In this document: piece by piece, positions 1-9,025 of the stretch
Numbering within the stretch: position 1 is the stretch's first letter
Layout of the letters: each line of letters starts with the position of its first letter
Source of the DNA: Labilibaculum manganireducens
GTDB taxonomy: Bacteria; Bacteroidota; Bacteroidia; Bacteroidales; Marinifilaceae
NCBI RefSeq assembly: GCF_002843385.1
Contig: NZ_MVDE01000014.1
Location: 62,001-126,000, forward strand
Length of the DNA stretch: 64,000 nt
Reading direction: 5' to 3'
Translations under genes and position numbers: made by a program
Notes under the pieces: model-generated
Told to the model about the DNA's origin: nothing
Databases searched by the model: none
What the model saw: the letters and a program-made list of their open reading frames with translations, nothing else

Positions 1-408
1 AATATGGTTGATTTTCAGAAAGAGCCAACGGATGTGACACCTCCTAATTATTTTGAAGGACCGGTTATGATGAAAAAGAACGGAACTTATTACCTGATGT
101 ATTCTAATGGAAAAGCAATTGATCATACCTATAATGTTCGATACGCCACAGCAAAAAGTCCTTGGGGCCCATTTGAAGAAGGTTCCAATAGTCCCATCCT
201 TAAAACTTCTGCCGACAGCACAACTTACGGCCCCGGTCATCACTGTCTGTTTTCTCGCGATGGACAGGATTATATGCTCTATCATCGAATTTTTCCGCAG
301 AAAGAAGACTATGTTTTGAGACAACTTTGCCTCGATAGTTTAAATTTTGACTCTCAAGAAAATATCAAAAACGTTAAGCCTCAGGGGGTAGAACCTTTTA
401 TTCATTAA
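1..408 (+). CDS. GH43-family glycoside hydrolase, C-terminal part (5' end outside window)
   Basis: The frame is open from the first base, so this is the 3' end of a longer gene. The remaining ~135 residues carry the late-blade pattern of five-bladed propeller GH43 enzymes: YFEGPVMMKKNGTYYLMYS, then a region where TYGPGHHCLF is followed by YMLYHR. In GH43 enzymes the glutamate of the EGP motif is the general acid; the catalytic Asp base would lie upstream of the window. GH43 members usually remove arabinofuranosyl or xylosyl groups; the substrate cannot be told from this fragment. The next gene starts 13 nt downstream, so the two are probably cotranscribed. Confidence 0.8.
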   Translation, partial: NMVDFQKEPTDVTPPNYFEGPVMMKKNGTYYLMYSNGKAIDHTYNVRYATAKSPWGPFEEGSNSPILKTSADSTTYGPGHHCLFSRDGQDYMLYHRIFPQKEDYVLRQLCLDSLNFDSQENIKNVKPQGVEPFIH

Positions 409-421
409 AAAAGAGAAAAAA

Positions 422-1819
422 ATGAAATATATTATTTGGACTTTATTAGTAGGGATTACTTCAGTTATACAAGCACAAGAACTTATTACATACGAAGTAC
501 CCCAAAAGCTGTTTTATTCGGCACATAATGATGATTTTACAGTTAAAGTTCGCATTCCCGGAGGCGAATGGAAAGATCTTTATGAGTATAAAGTTGGGGT
601 GGATATGGACACCCAAAGCACTGCATCGATGGTTTCATTCGATTTTACCGGAACGGTTGAAGTGCAGGTTCGAAAGAATAATGGATTGGTGAACGCAGTG
701 CAAATCCGTCCGTTGTCATATGGAATTACTCCAAAAGTACAGGAGCGAATCATTACTTTTACGCTCGATCAGCCACGCAAAATATCGCTTGAGGTTAATG
801 GCGACAAGCTACAAAACCTGCATATTTTTGCCAATTCAATCCTGAAAGACAAACCTGATCCAGATGATCCGAATGTGATGTATTTTGGTCCAGGTATTCA
901 TCAACCCAAAGACCTGCCTGGCGATGTATTTCGCATCCCTTCAGGAAAAACAGTATTTATTGATGGAGGTGCTGTTATAAAAGCCAAGTTGTTGGTTGAT
1001 ACCGCGCATGATGTAAAAATAGTTGGGCATGGCATTGTTTTTCAACCGGAAAGGGGAGTTGAAGTTCGTCATTCACAAAATGTGACCATTGACGGCCCCA
1101 TATTCATTAATCCCAAACATTACACAATATATGGAGGCCAAACAACTGGTTTGACTGTGCGAAATATTAAATCGTTTAGCAACCAGGGCTGGAGCGATGG
1201 CATTGACCTCATGTCGTGCTCTGATGTGCTAATTGACGATGTGTTTATGCGAAATTCCGACGATTGTATCGCTATTTACGGGCATCGATGGCAGTTTTAT
1301 GGTAATGCTCAAAATTATCAAGTTAAAAATTCAACACTTTGGGCCGACATTGCACATCCGATAAATATCGGAGGGCATGGAAATGCAGAAGCTGGCGGTG
1401 ATACCATTGAAAATATAACTTTTACCAATATCGATATTTTAGAACACGATGAAGATGATCGAAACTATCAGGGGTGTTTGTCTATAGCCTGTGCTGATAA
1501 TAATCTGGTAAGAAATGTGAGCTACAAAAACATCCGTGTTGAAGATTTTCAGGAAGGACAGCTATTTCATTTCAGAGTTGTGTTTAATCCAAAATACAGC
1601 TCAGCTTCTGGCCGGGGAATTGAAAATATTACGTTGGAAAATATTGAATACAATGGAAATGGTGCAAACCCATCCACCATTCATGGATATAATAAGGACC
1701 GATTAGTGAAAGATATTCAGTTTAAAAACTTAAAAATTAACAGTAAGTTGATTGAGAATGCATCTGAAGGTAGCGTTAAGATTGGTGAATATACGGATGG
1801 TATAAAGTTTAAAAAGTGA
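422..1819 (+). CDS. GH28-like right-handed beta-helix glycoside hydrolase, secreted
   Basis: 465 aa with a signal peptide ending near IQAQ. After an N-terminal beta domain (to about residue 165), the motif DVFRIPSGKTVFIDGGAV leads into a parallel beta-helix. GH28-type catalytic positions are visible: SDGID (D259, D262), NSDDC (D280, D281) and GGHGN (H319). In GH28 these three sites hold the Asp triad and the active-site His of inverting polygalacturonases. The N-terminal domain and the sequence drift suggest a relative acting on another polysaccharide rather than a plain polygalacturonase. GH49-type dextranase is an alternative. It lies 13 nt after the GH43 fragment, probably in the same operon. 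Confidence 0.68.
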   Translation: MKYIIWTLLVGITSVIQAQELITYEVPQKLFYSAHNDDFTVKVRIPGGEWKDLYEYKVGVDMDTQSTASMVSFDFTGTVEVQVRKNNGLVNAVQIRPLSYGITPKVQERIITFTLDQPRKISLEVNGDKLQNLHIFANSILKDKPDPDDPNVMYFGPGIHQPKDLPGDVFRIPSGKTVFIDGGAVIKAKLLVDTAHDVKIVGHGIVFQPERGVEVRHSQNVTIDGPIFINPKHYTIYGGQTTGLTVRNIKSFSNQGWSDGIDLMSCSDVLIDDVFMRNSDDCIAIYGHRWQFYGNAQNYQVKNSTLWADIAHPINIGGHGNAEAGGDTIENITFTNIDILEHDEDDRNYQGCLSIACADNNLVRNVSYKNIRVEDFQEGQLFHFRVVFNPKYSSASGRGIENITLENIEYNGNGANPSTIHGYNKDRLVKDIQFKNLKINSKLIENASEGSVKIGEYTDGIKFKK

Positions 1820-1994
1820 TATAACATGAGTTCGATTATTTAGGTGTGTTTTACTATTTAATGCACCAAATCCCCTAAGACTTTTACCCGGAATTTTAGG
1901 AAGACTTTGTTCTTCTTTAGGGATTGGGGGTATTTATTTGATATATCATCAGGAATCGATAAAATCGAATTAAATTTATAAAGAATTGATAATT
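1820..1994. other. Intergenic gap with imperfect inverted repeat
   Basis: About 175 nt separate the GH28-like gene from the next gene. The sequence AATCCCCTAA near 1869 faces TTTAGGGATT near 1916, forming an imperfect inverted repeat of roughly 10 bp around a 40-nt spacer. It could be a weak terminator or processing site. No ORF or promoter could be supported here. Confidence 0.3.
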
Positions 1995-3626
1995 ATGATG
2001 GAATGCAATAAAGTGAAAATTACTGTTTTGATATGGATCTGTTTAACTTTTGCACCATTTGTCAATGCTGCCGTTTACCAATGGTCGGTACCGATAACAA
2101 GCATAGTTTCTTCTGAAACTAACGAACATCCTACTGCCTTTTTGTGGATACCTGAGCAATGCACGCAAGTTAAAGCTTTGATTTTTGGCCAGCATAACAT
2201 GTGTGAGGAGACCATTTTTGAACACCCCGCTTTTAGAAAAAAAATGTTGGAATTAGGCTTCGCTATTGTTTGGGTTTCACCTGGCATTGACCAGCAATGG
2301 GATGTAAGGAACGGCTGTCAACAGGTATTTGACACAATAGTTAAAGCACTGGCAGAAACAAGTGGGTATCAGGAGCTGGAATATGTCCCTGTTGTTCCGC
2401 TGGGTCATTCGGCAATGGCAACTTTCCCATGGAACTTCGCAGCGTGGAATCCCGACAGGACTTTAGCCGTTATTTCCTATCATGGAGATGCACCCCGGAC
2501 TAACTTGACAGGTTACGGCAGGGAAAATCTTGAATGGGGCAGGAATCGTAATATCGACGGTATTCCAGGGTTAATGGTTGAAGGTGAATACGAATGGTGG
2601 GAGTCCAGGGTAAACCCAGCGTTAGCTTTTCGGATGATGTATCCCGAAAGTTGTGTTTCCTTTCTATGCGATGCAGGGCATGGGCATTTCGATGTGTCCG
2701 ACGAAGTTGTAGATTATCTCTCTCTTTTCCTGAAAAAGGCTGCATTCTACCGTTTGCCAGATAATCAGCCGGGTGATAAACCAGTACTTTTGAGAAACCT
2801 AAACCCACATGATGGCTGGCTTGCAGAAAGATGGCATCCCAATCAGAAAAAGCGGGCAAATACTGCACCTCTTTTTCAATATATAGGCGATGTGCATGAT
2901 GCGTTTTGGTATTTCGATAAGGAAATAGCTGAAGCTACTGAACAATATTATGCCCGGACACGGGGCAAAAAAGAACAATACATTTGTTACATGCAAAATG
3001 GTAGTTTATTGTCTTTTAACGAAAAATCGCATGCGCGGATTGCAGGAAAATTTGAACCCGAAAAAGATGGCGTTACATTTCATTTTACAGCAGTATTTAC
3101 GGATACCATACGAAGTAGAAGAATAGATGACCATGCTAATGGGAACCCGTTGATATCAAGAATTTGTGGGCCCGTAAAAAAAATCAACGACACTACTTTC
3201 AGGTTGGATTTTTATCGCATGGGCTTCAACAATTCAAAGCGAACAGGTGATATATGGTTTATTGCCAGCCATCCTGGCGATGAAAAATATAAAAGTACTG
3301 TTCAGCAGTTCAATATGCGTATCTCTATTGCCAATAAAGAAGGAAAGCAACAAACTATTGAATTTCCGACAATAGAAAATCAACAAACCAACGTTCAGTC
3401 AATTAAGTTGGGTGCAACGGCATCATCAGGGATGCCTGTCTATTATTACGTAAAAGAAGGTCCCGCTGAAGTAAAAGCTGGAAAATTGGTATTCTCCCAA
3501 ATTCCACCTCGCAGCAAATTTCCAATAAAGGTAACAGTGGTGGCCTGGCAGTACGGGCGTATAATTGAGCCCAAAATTCAATCAGGAGAACCAGTCGAAC
3601 AAAGTTTCCTAATCACAAAAAACTAA
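1995..3626 (+). CDS. Secreted alpha/beta-hydrolase-like protein, probable esterase
   Basis: About 543 aa. The ATG at 1995 is chosen because the frame opens only with TTG nine bases earlier; a second ATG follows at once. The N terminus is hydrophobic and ends near FVNAA, a plausible signal peptide. The first half looks like an alpha/beta hydrolase: the nucleophile elbow GHSAMA places Ser139, and GHGHFD about 90 residues later could supply the His. The second half is a beta-rich extension of unknown role. It resembles large secreted hydrolases found in polysaccharide utilization loci. The substrate is not evident; deacetylation or deacylation of the glycan attacked by its neighbours is an inference. 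Confidence 0.5.
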   Translation: MMECNKVKITVLIWICLTFAPFVNAAVYQWSVPITSIVSSETNEHPTAFLWIPEQCTQVKALIFGQHNMCEETIFEHPAFRKKMLELGFAIVWVSPGIDQQWDVRNGCQQVFDTIVKALAETSGYQELEYVPVVPLGHSAMATFPWNFAAWNPDRTLAVISYHGDAPRTNLTGYGRENLEWGRNRNIDGIPGLMVEGEYEWWESRVNPALAFRMMYPESCVSFLCDAGHGHFDVSDEVVDYLSLFLKKAAFYRLPDNQPGDKPVLLRNLNPHDGWLAERWHPNQKKRANTAPLFQYIGDVHDAFWYFDKEIAEATEQYYARTRGKKEQYICYMQNGSLLSFNEKSHARIAGKFEPEKDGVTFHFTAVFTDTIRSRRIDDHANGNPLISRICGPVKKINDTTFRLDFYRMGFNNSKRTGDIWFIASHPGDEKYKSTVQQFNMRISIANKEGKQQTIEFPTIENQQTNVQSIKLGATASSGMPVYYYVKEGPAEVKAGKLVFSQIPPRSKFPIKVTVVAWQYGRIIEPKIQSGEPVEQSFLITKN

Positions 3627-3651
3627 GTTCTAAATTCAAAAGATATTGATC

Positions 3652-5940
3652 ATGAGAAAGATTTTTCTATTTACACTTATTTGTTTTCTTACTCATTCGC
3701 TGTTTGCACAGAAACACAGTTACTTGTTGCATACCGATGCCAATGTTGCCCGGTTGAAAAAGCAAATGGAAACCAGTATAGAGGTGAAAGAAGCCTGGGA
3801 AAAACAATTGCAAAAGGCCGAAGATTTGCTGAAACGCGATAGGAACGGTGCACCTGATTTACAGGAACTGGGCTTGGCGTATCGCATGACCGGCGACAGT
3901 CGTTTTGCTGACCGGATTAAACAAACCTTGATACAAGTATGTGGTAAGGAAACATGGGAAGGTAGAGATTTACTACAACGAACTCCTCCATGGAAAGGTG
4001 GTTTGGGGACAGCACATACAACCTTTTATGTGGCTATCGGATTTGATTGTGTTTATGAATCTTTAAGTACTGAAGAACGTCGTCGGATTGCTGAAGGAAT
4101 AGTCCATCTGGGGATTAAACCTGCAATGGATGATTGGTTGAATGCCGATTCCAGCATTCACACTTTTGACACTATGGGGCACAACTGGTGGAGTGCTTGC
4201 GTAGATATGGCAGGCTTTGCTGCCTTGGCTGTAAGAGACGAAGTTCCTGAGGCCAGGCAGTGGATTAAAGAAATTTCAACATATTCTGTTGAGTGGTTTA
4301 ATTATGCCGGAAGTGTATTGCAAAATAAACCCAAATCATTCGATCGCAATGGTGGATTTTACGAAAGTATTAATTACGCCAACTTTGGTTTTTCGCAATA
4401 CCTGCTTTTTCGTCTGGCACACCAAAATGTGTTTCCTAATATAGATTTACCCGAGATTTTTCAAATGGAGTCCATGGCCGATTTTTTTATTCAAACAACC
4501 TATTATTCAGAAGACGGACCGACAGCCGTTAATTTTGGCGATGGCGGTGCTCATCGGAATGGTAATGCGTGTGTGCTTTTACTTTGGAACTTAGGTATTC
4601 ACAAAGACCGCTATGCCTGGTACCTTAAACAAACGAATCACGGCGATGATAAAGAGGGATTAACAGTTGGTACCGCAAATGGTCTTATTCTTAATCCTGA
4701 TCTTCCTGAGCTCAAAGAAGCCTATAGCCCTGAATTACCCACGATGCAACTATTCCCGGATATGGGGTGGGCGATGTTACGAGATTCGTGGAAAGAGAAT
4801 GCTTCGTTTTTAGCTGTTAAATCGGGATTTACATGGAATCATACACATGCTGATGCCGGATCCTATATTCTCTTTCACAAGGGGAAAAACCTGATCATCG
4901 ATTCAGGGCATTCAGGTTATAGTTCACCGCTTTACACGCAATACGATTGTCAGAGTGCTGCTCATAATGTTGTTTTATTTAATGGAAAGGGTCAACGAAC
5001 AAAAGATGCGCATTTTGGAGTAGTCAATTCCGGAAGCCTTCATAACTTAATAGGAACAGACGATTTTAAATATCTTTTGGCCAATGCAACCGGGCCTTAT
5101 TCTCATCTTCTTTCCAGAAACTACCGGAGCTTTATCTGGATAGGTGATGTGATCTTGGTATTCGATGATTTATTGGCTGACGAACCGGGACAGTTTGAAT
5201 GGTTATTGCATTACGAAGGGGAGTCAAAACGCCGGGGACTTGATTTGTCGATAAAAGATGGAGATGCAGAGGTGCTTGTTCGCCCATTGTTTCCGGAGAC
5301 ATTTCCAGATGGAGGATTGCCACACGATTTCCCGGAGAAATTGCGTTTAGACGAAAAGTTGGGATATAAAGACCGCAACACTCGCCAGGCATACTGGTCA
5401 ATTAGTCATTTTGAGCAAACAAGCCGTACCAAATTTCTTTCTGCCATAATCCTGAAAGATGAAGAAAAAAAAGCTGATTTACCGTTAATCGAGCGATTTC
5501 AGGGAAACAATTTTTTAGGTGTCCGCATCACTCAAAAAGGAGAAACAACAGAGGTTTATTTCAACCTGTTAGCTGATGGACGTTTAAAACACCGCAATAG
5601 TATTATTAACATGCACGGCTGGGAAACTGATGCCTACCTTACTGCAATTACTTTTAATGAAGGTGCTGATAAATCAAAGGTGGAAAATGTGAAAAAATTG
5701 TTTTTGAGTCACGGAAGCTACGTGAGAAGAAACGGACAGGTATTAATGCATGCATTGTCGAAATATACAGCATTGGTCGAGAATTTAAACGGACAGGCCG
5801 AAGTAAGTTTTCAAGGGCAGCCAATAACCAGTTTTAGCCTATATTCTCCAATAAAAAAGTCATCAATATTAGTCAATAATAAAACTTATCATGGTGATTA
5901 TAATGTGCAAACAAAACGAATTAAAACAATTATTAAATAG
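3652..5940 (+). CDS. Heparinase II/III-family polysaccharide lyase-like protein
   Basis: About 763 aa with a signal peptide ending near LFAQ; start placed at the ATG at 3652 rather than the upstream TTG. It has the two-domain plan of heparinase II/III and alginate-lyase relatives: an alpha/alpha toroid with HNWWSACV and RNGGFYESINYANFG, then a beta-sandwich with NHTHADAGSYILFHKG and SAAHNVVLFNG. In this superfamily the Asn, Tyr and His of these motifs act in beta-elimination on uronic-acid glycans. The precise PL family cannot be named from motifs alone. The next gene begins 2 nt after its stop, which implies translational coupling and a shared substrate. Confidence 0.75.
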   Translation: MRKIFLFTLICFLTHSLFAQKHSYLLHTDANVARLKKQMETSIEVKEAWEKQLQKAEDLLKRDRNGAPDLQELGLAYRMTGDSRFADRIKQTLIQVCGKETWEGRDLLQRTPPWKGGLGTAHTTFYVAIGFDCVYESLSTEERRRIAEGIVHLGIKPAMDDWLNADSSIHTFDTMGHNWWSACVDMAGFAALAVRDEVPEARQWIKEISTYSVEWFNYAGSVLQNKPKSFDRNGGFYESINYANFGFSQYLLFRLAHQNVFPNIDLPEIFQMESMADFFIQTTYYSEDGPTAVNFGDGGAHRNGNACVLLLWNLGIHKDRYAWYLKQTNHGDDKEGLTVGTANGLILNPDLPELKEAYSPELPTMQLFPDMGWAMLRDSWKENASFLAVKSGFTWNHTHADAGSYILFHKGKNLIIDSGHSGYSSPLYTQYDCQSAAHNVVLFNGKGQRTKDAHFGVVNSGSLHNLIGTDDFKYLLANATGPYSHLLSRNYRSFIWIGDVILVFDDLLADEPGQFEWLLHYEGESKRRGLDLSIKDGDAEVLVRPLFPETFPDGGLPHDFPEKLRLDEKLGYKDRNTRQAYWSISHFEQTSRTKFLSAIILKDEEKKADLPLIERFQGNNFLGVRITQKGETTEVYFNLLADGRLKHRNSIINMHGWETDAYLTAITFNEGADKSKVENVKKLFLSHGSYVRRNGQVLMHALSKYTALVENLNGQAEVSFQGQPITSFSLYSPIKKSSILVNNKTYHGDYNVQTKRIKTIIK

Positions 5941-5942
5941 CT

Positions 5943-7901
5943 ATGAAAAAATATAATATCGCCATCATTATAGTCCTATTGATATTCAGCAGTAAAACAA
6001 ATGCCCAAAAAATTATTGAATCCACCAAGCAGGTTTTAAAATCGCCAAACGAAAAGTTTGTATTTGAGTTTTTCCAGAAAAGTGATCGTAATGGAAAAAA
6101 ACAAATGTACTATCAGCTTTCTTTTGAAGGTAAGCCTGTTGTTTTGGAATCAGAATTAGGAGTGTTAATAGAAAACAACTTGTTTGAATCGGCTTTAGCG
6201 ATAGAAAACGATCCCAGTGATTTGTGGTGCGAGAATCTGGATTTTAAAGGTGTTGATCGAAATACTGTTGATGAAACCTGGAAGCCGGTTTATGGCGAAC
6301 GGAGTATTGTCAAAAACCACTATAACGAAATAGTGATTCATTTCAATAAATTTGGAACAGAAGGTGATTTGGAAGAAGGATATGCCGGAACGTTTTACGA
6401 TAAACGCCGAAGTTATAATATGGATCTTTTGGTGCGGGCATATAATGAAGGAGTTGCCTTTTCCTATCATTTCCCGGAAACATCAAACGGGCTTTTTATA
6501 CATATCGAAGGGGAACAAACAAGCTACACCTTGCCCAAAGGCACTATGGCCTATTATGAAGGTTGGGCTCAGGGGCCTTATAGTTATTTGCCTCTAAAAG
6601 ATTGGCCGGGAGAGTGTGAACGTCCTTTGACTTTAAACCTAAAGAGCGGATTACATGTGGCCTTACTTGAAGCACAAATGGTTGACTACAGCAGGGGAAA
6701 GTTCATTTTGGATGATGAAAAAGCAAATACCATTAAGCTTTCGATGTATAGTAAGGTTGATGCTGCCAGACCCTATTCAACTCCATGGAGAGTGATCATG
6801 GTTGCAGATACACCCGGAGGATTATTGGAGAATAACGACATTGTCTTAAACCTGAATAAGCCCAATCAAATTCAAAATACCTCGTGGATAAAACCAGGAA
6901 AGGTTGTCCGTTCGAATCTGACAACTCAGGAGGCGAAAGAATGTATTGATTTTGCAGCTGAGCATAACCTGCAGTATGTACATCTCGATGCCGGCTGGTA
7001 TGGGTCAGAAGTGGATGTAACTTCGGACGCAACAACGGTTGATAAAAACAGGGATTTAGACATTCAAAAGCTGGTAAATTATGGAGCATATAAAGGCGTT
7101 GGCATTATTTACTACGTAAATCAACGTGCTTTGACTAACCGATTGGATGAAGTGTTTGAACAATGCAGGAAATGGGGTGTAAAAGGTGTTAAGTTTGGTT
7201 TTGTTCACATCGGTTCAAACCGTTGGACAAGCTGGTTGCATGAGGCGGTAAAAAAAGCTGCCGAGTATCAATTGATGATCGATATTCATGATGAATACCG
7301 TCCAACCGGATTTAGTCGTACTTACCCAAATTTAATGACCCAGGAAGGTATACGAGGAAACGAGGAAATGCCGGACGCAACGCATAATACAACCTTGCCA
7401 TTTACACGATTTTTGGCCGGGGCTGGAGATTACACCATTTGCTATTATGATAACCGCATTAAAACGACTCACGCTCATCAGCTAGCCCTTTCGGTTGTTT
7501 TTTATAGCCCTCTCCAGTTTATGTACTGGTACGATAAGCCATCGGCTTATCAAGGAGAAAAAGAGATTGCCTTTTTTGATGCAGTAAAAACAGTTTGGGA
7601 CGATACTAAAGTAGTAAACGGGGAAATTGGTAAATATATTACGGTGGCCAGAAAATCAGGTGACGAGTGGTTTGCAGGGGCAATTACGAATAAGGAAGCA
7701 CGCGAAGTGGAGATTCCTCTTTCTTTTTTAGAGCGTGGAAAGAAGTATAAGGCCAGTATTTATACCGATGATGACAAAATAAAATCCCGTACTAAGGTGA
7801 AAACGTCTGAAAGCGAAGTAGATGCCTCAAAAATATTGAAATTTAAATTAAAAGAGAGTGGTGGTGTCGCAATTCATTTTGTGATGGTGAAAAATAAATA
7901 A
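5943..7901 (+). CDS. GH97-family alpha-glycosidase, inverting-type active site
   Basis: 652 aa with signal peptide (to about TNAQ). The GH97 N-terminal beta-sandwich is followed by a (beta/alpha)8 barrel with YVHLDAGWYGSE, GVKGVKFGF, IDIHDEYRPTG and RTYPNLMTQEGIRGNE. The retaining branch of GH97 carries an Asp nucleophile in the KVDF motif; here that position is Gly419 (KFGF). Inverting SusB-like members instead use glutamates, and E451 in HDE and the GNEE pair fit that branch. It is therefore likely an inverting alpha-glucosidase-type enzyme in the periplasm. It follows the lyase-like gene by 2 nt. Confidence 0.85.
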   Translation: MKKYNIAIIIVLLIFSSKTNAQKIIESTKQVLKSPNEKFVFEFFQKSDRNGKKQMYYQLSFEGKPVVLESELGVLIENNLFESALAIENDPSDLWCENLDFKGVDRNTVDETWKPVYGERSIVKNHYNEIVIHFNKFGTEGDLEEGYAGTFYDKRRSYNMDLLVRAYNEGVAFSYHFPETSNGLFIHIEGEQTSYTLPKGTMAYYEGWAQGPYSYLPLKDWPGECERPLTLNLKSGLHVALLEAQMVDYSRGKFILDDEKANTIKLSMYSKVDAARPYSTPWRVIMVADTPGGLLENNDIVLNLNKPNQIQNTSWIKPGKVVRSNLTTQEAKECIDFAAEHNLQYVHLDAGWYGSEVDVTSDATTVDKNRDLDIQKLVNYGAYKGVGIIYYVNQRALTNRLDEVFEQCRKWGVKGVKFGFVHIGSNRWTSWLHEAVKKAAEYQLMIDIHDEYRPTGFSRTYPNLMTQEGIRGNEEMPDATHNTTLPFTRFLAGAGDYTICYYDNRIKTTHAHQLALSVVFYSPLQFMYWYDKPSAYQGEKEIAFFDAVKTVWDDTKVVNGEIGKYITVARKSGDEWFAGAITNKEAREVEIPLSFLERGKKYKASIYTDDDKIKSRTKVKTSESEVDASKILKFKLKESGGVAIHFVMVKNK

Positions 7902-7989
7902 TGTCATAAAATAAGTAAAAAACAACGAGTTGTGAGTTACACGGATTAGCTCATACAATCAATTCTATATTCACTCAATCAAAATAAAA

Positions 7990-8925
7990 ATGAAACAATA
8001 CGCGATAGGTGCCGATATAGGTGGAAGCCATATTAGTTGTGCATTGGTTGATATGTTCGAAGGACATATTGTAGCCGATAGTCAAACCGAGATGAAAATT
8101 GATAACAAAGCTTCTGCTAATGAGATATTAAACGGTTGGAAGGATGCCATAGCATCAACGATTGAGAAAGCAGGCCGTGAAAATGTTGCAGGTGCTGGTT
8201 TTGCTATGCCTGGCCCATTTGCTTACGATAAAGGGATTGCTTTATTTGATGAATCAGTGGCTAAATTCGAAAAGCTCTGTAAGGTTAATGTGGCTAATGA
8301 GCTTGCCGGGCGTTTACGAACAAACGGTTCAATGCCATTTCGTTTTATGAACGATGCTTCTGCCTTTGCAGTAGGGGAAGCATGGCTGGGCGAGGCTAAA
8401 GAGGTAGGTAAAAGTGTCTCCATTACTTTGGGTACTGGTTTTGGTTCTGCTTTCGTAAATAATGGAGTACCGGTAGTTGAAGGGGAAGGAGTTCCTAAGA
8501 TGGGATGCGTTTGGCATCTTCCGTTTAAAAATGGAATTGGTGATGATTATTTTTCAACCCGATGGTGCATTGCGCGCTGGAAGGATCTGTCAGGTGAAAA
8601 GGTAAATGGTGTAAAAACCATTGCTGATGCGGTATCAGCAAATCCCAAAGCCAAAAGTTTGTTGGAAGAGTATGGCTCAAATATGGGTGAATTCCTGGGG
8701 CCTTGGTTAAAGAGTTTTGGAGCCGAAATGTTGGTGATAGGAGGAAATGTGAGCGGAGCTTATAACTTGTTTGGTACCGCCTTTGAAGCTGAATTGAAAA
8801 AACAAGGTGCAGATGTTCAAATTGCCATCTCACGATTAAAAGAAGATGCTGCCATTATCGGCAGTGCCCGTATGTTGGATGATGCTTACTTTAAGCAGAT
8901 AGAGAAGGTGTTACCCTTAATGTAA
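7990..8925 (+). CDS. ROK-family sugar kinase
   Basis: 311 aa, cytoplasmic. The N-terminal ADIGGSHISCALVD is the phosphate-binding motif of the ASKHA fold, and GTGFGSAFV is the second phosphate loop. ROK kinases phosphorylate glucose, fructose, N-acetylhexosamines or related sugars. The zinc-binding CxCGxxGCxE motif typical of many ROK proteins is absent; the equivalent stretch reads VWHLPFKNGIGDDYF, so this belongs to the zinc-less type. An MFS sugar transporter follows 100 nt later, which suggests uptake then phosphorylation of a monosaccharide released by the neighbouring hydrolases. Confidence 0.85.
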   Translation: MKQYAIGADIGGSHISCALVDMFEGHIVADSQTEMKIDNKASANEILNGWKDAIASTIEKAGRENVAGAGFAMPGPFAYDKGIALFDESVAKFEKLCKVNVANELAGRLRTNGSMPFRFMNDASAFAVGEAWLGEAKEVGKSVSITLGTGFGSAFVNNGVPVVEGEGVPKMGCVWHLPFKNGIGDDYFSTRWCIARWKDLSGEKVNGVKTIADAVSANPKAKSLLEEYGSNMGEFLGPWLKSFGAEMLVIGGNVSGAYNLFGTAFEAELKKQGADVQIAISRLKEDAAIIGSARMLDDAYFKQIEKVLPLM

Positions 8926-9025
8926 GCTATTTTGGGTATTGTGTGAAGAGCTTGAATCAATAGAAACTTGTCAACCTCTTCTGTATGCTGTTTCTGGATT
9001 TTAATAAAAATATTTTGTAAAGACA

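Noticed and set aside
2500-2868. 122-codon minus-strand frame inside the alpha/beta-hydrolase-like gene
   Set aside because: Lies opposite the nucleophile and His motifs of the real gene; no homology pattern of its own.
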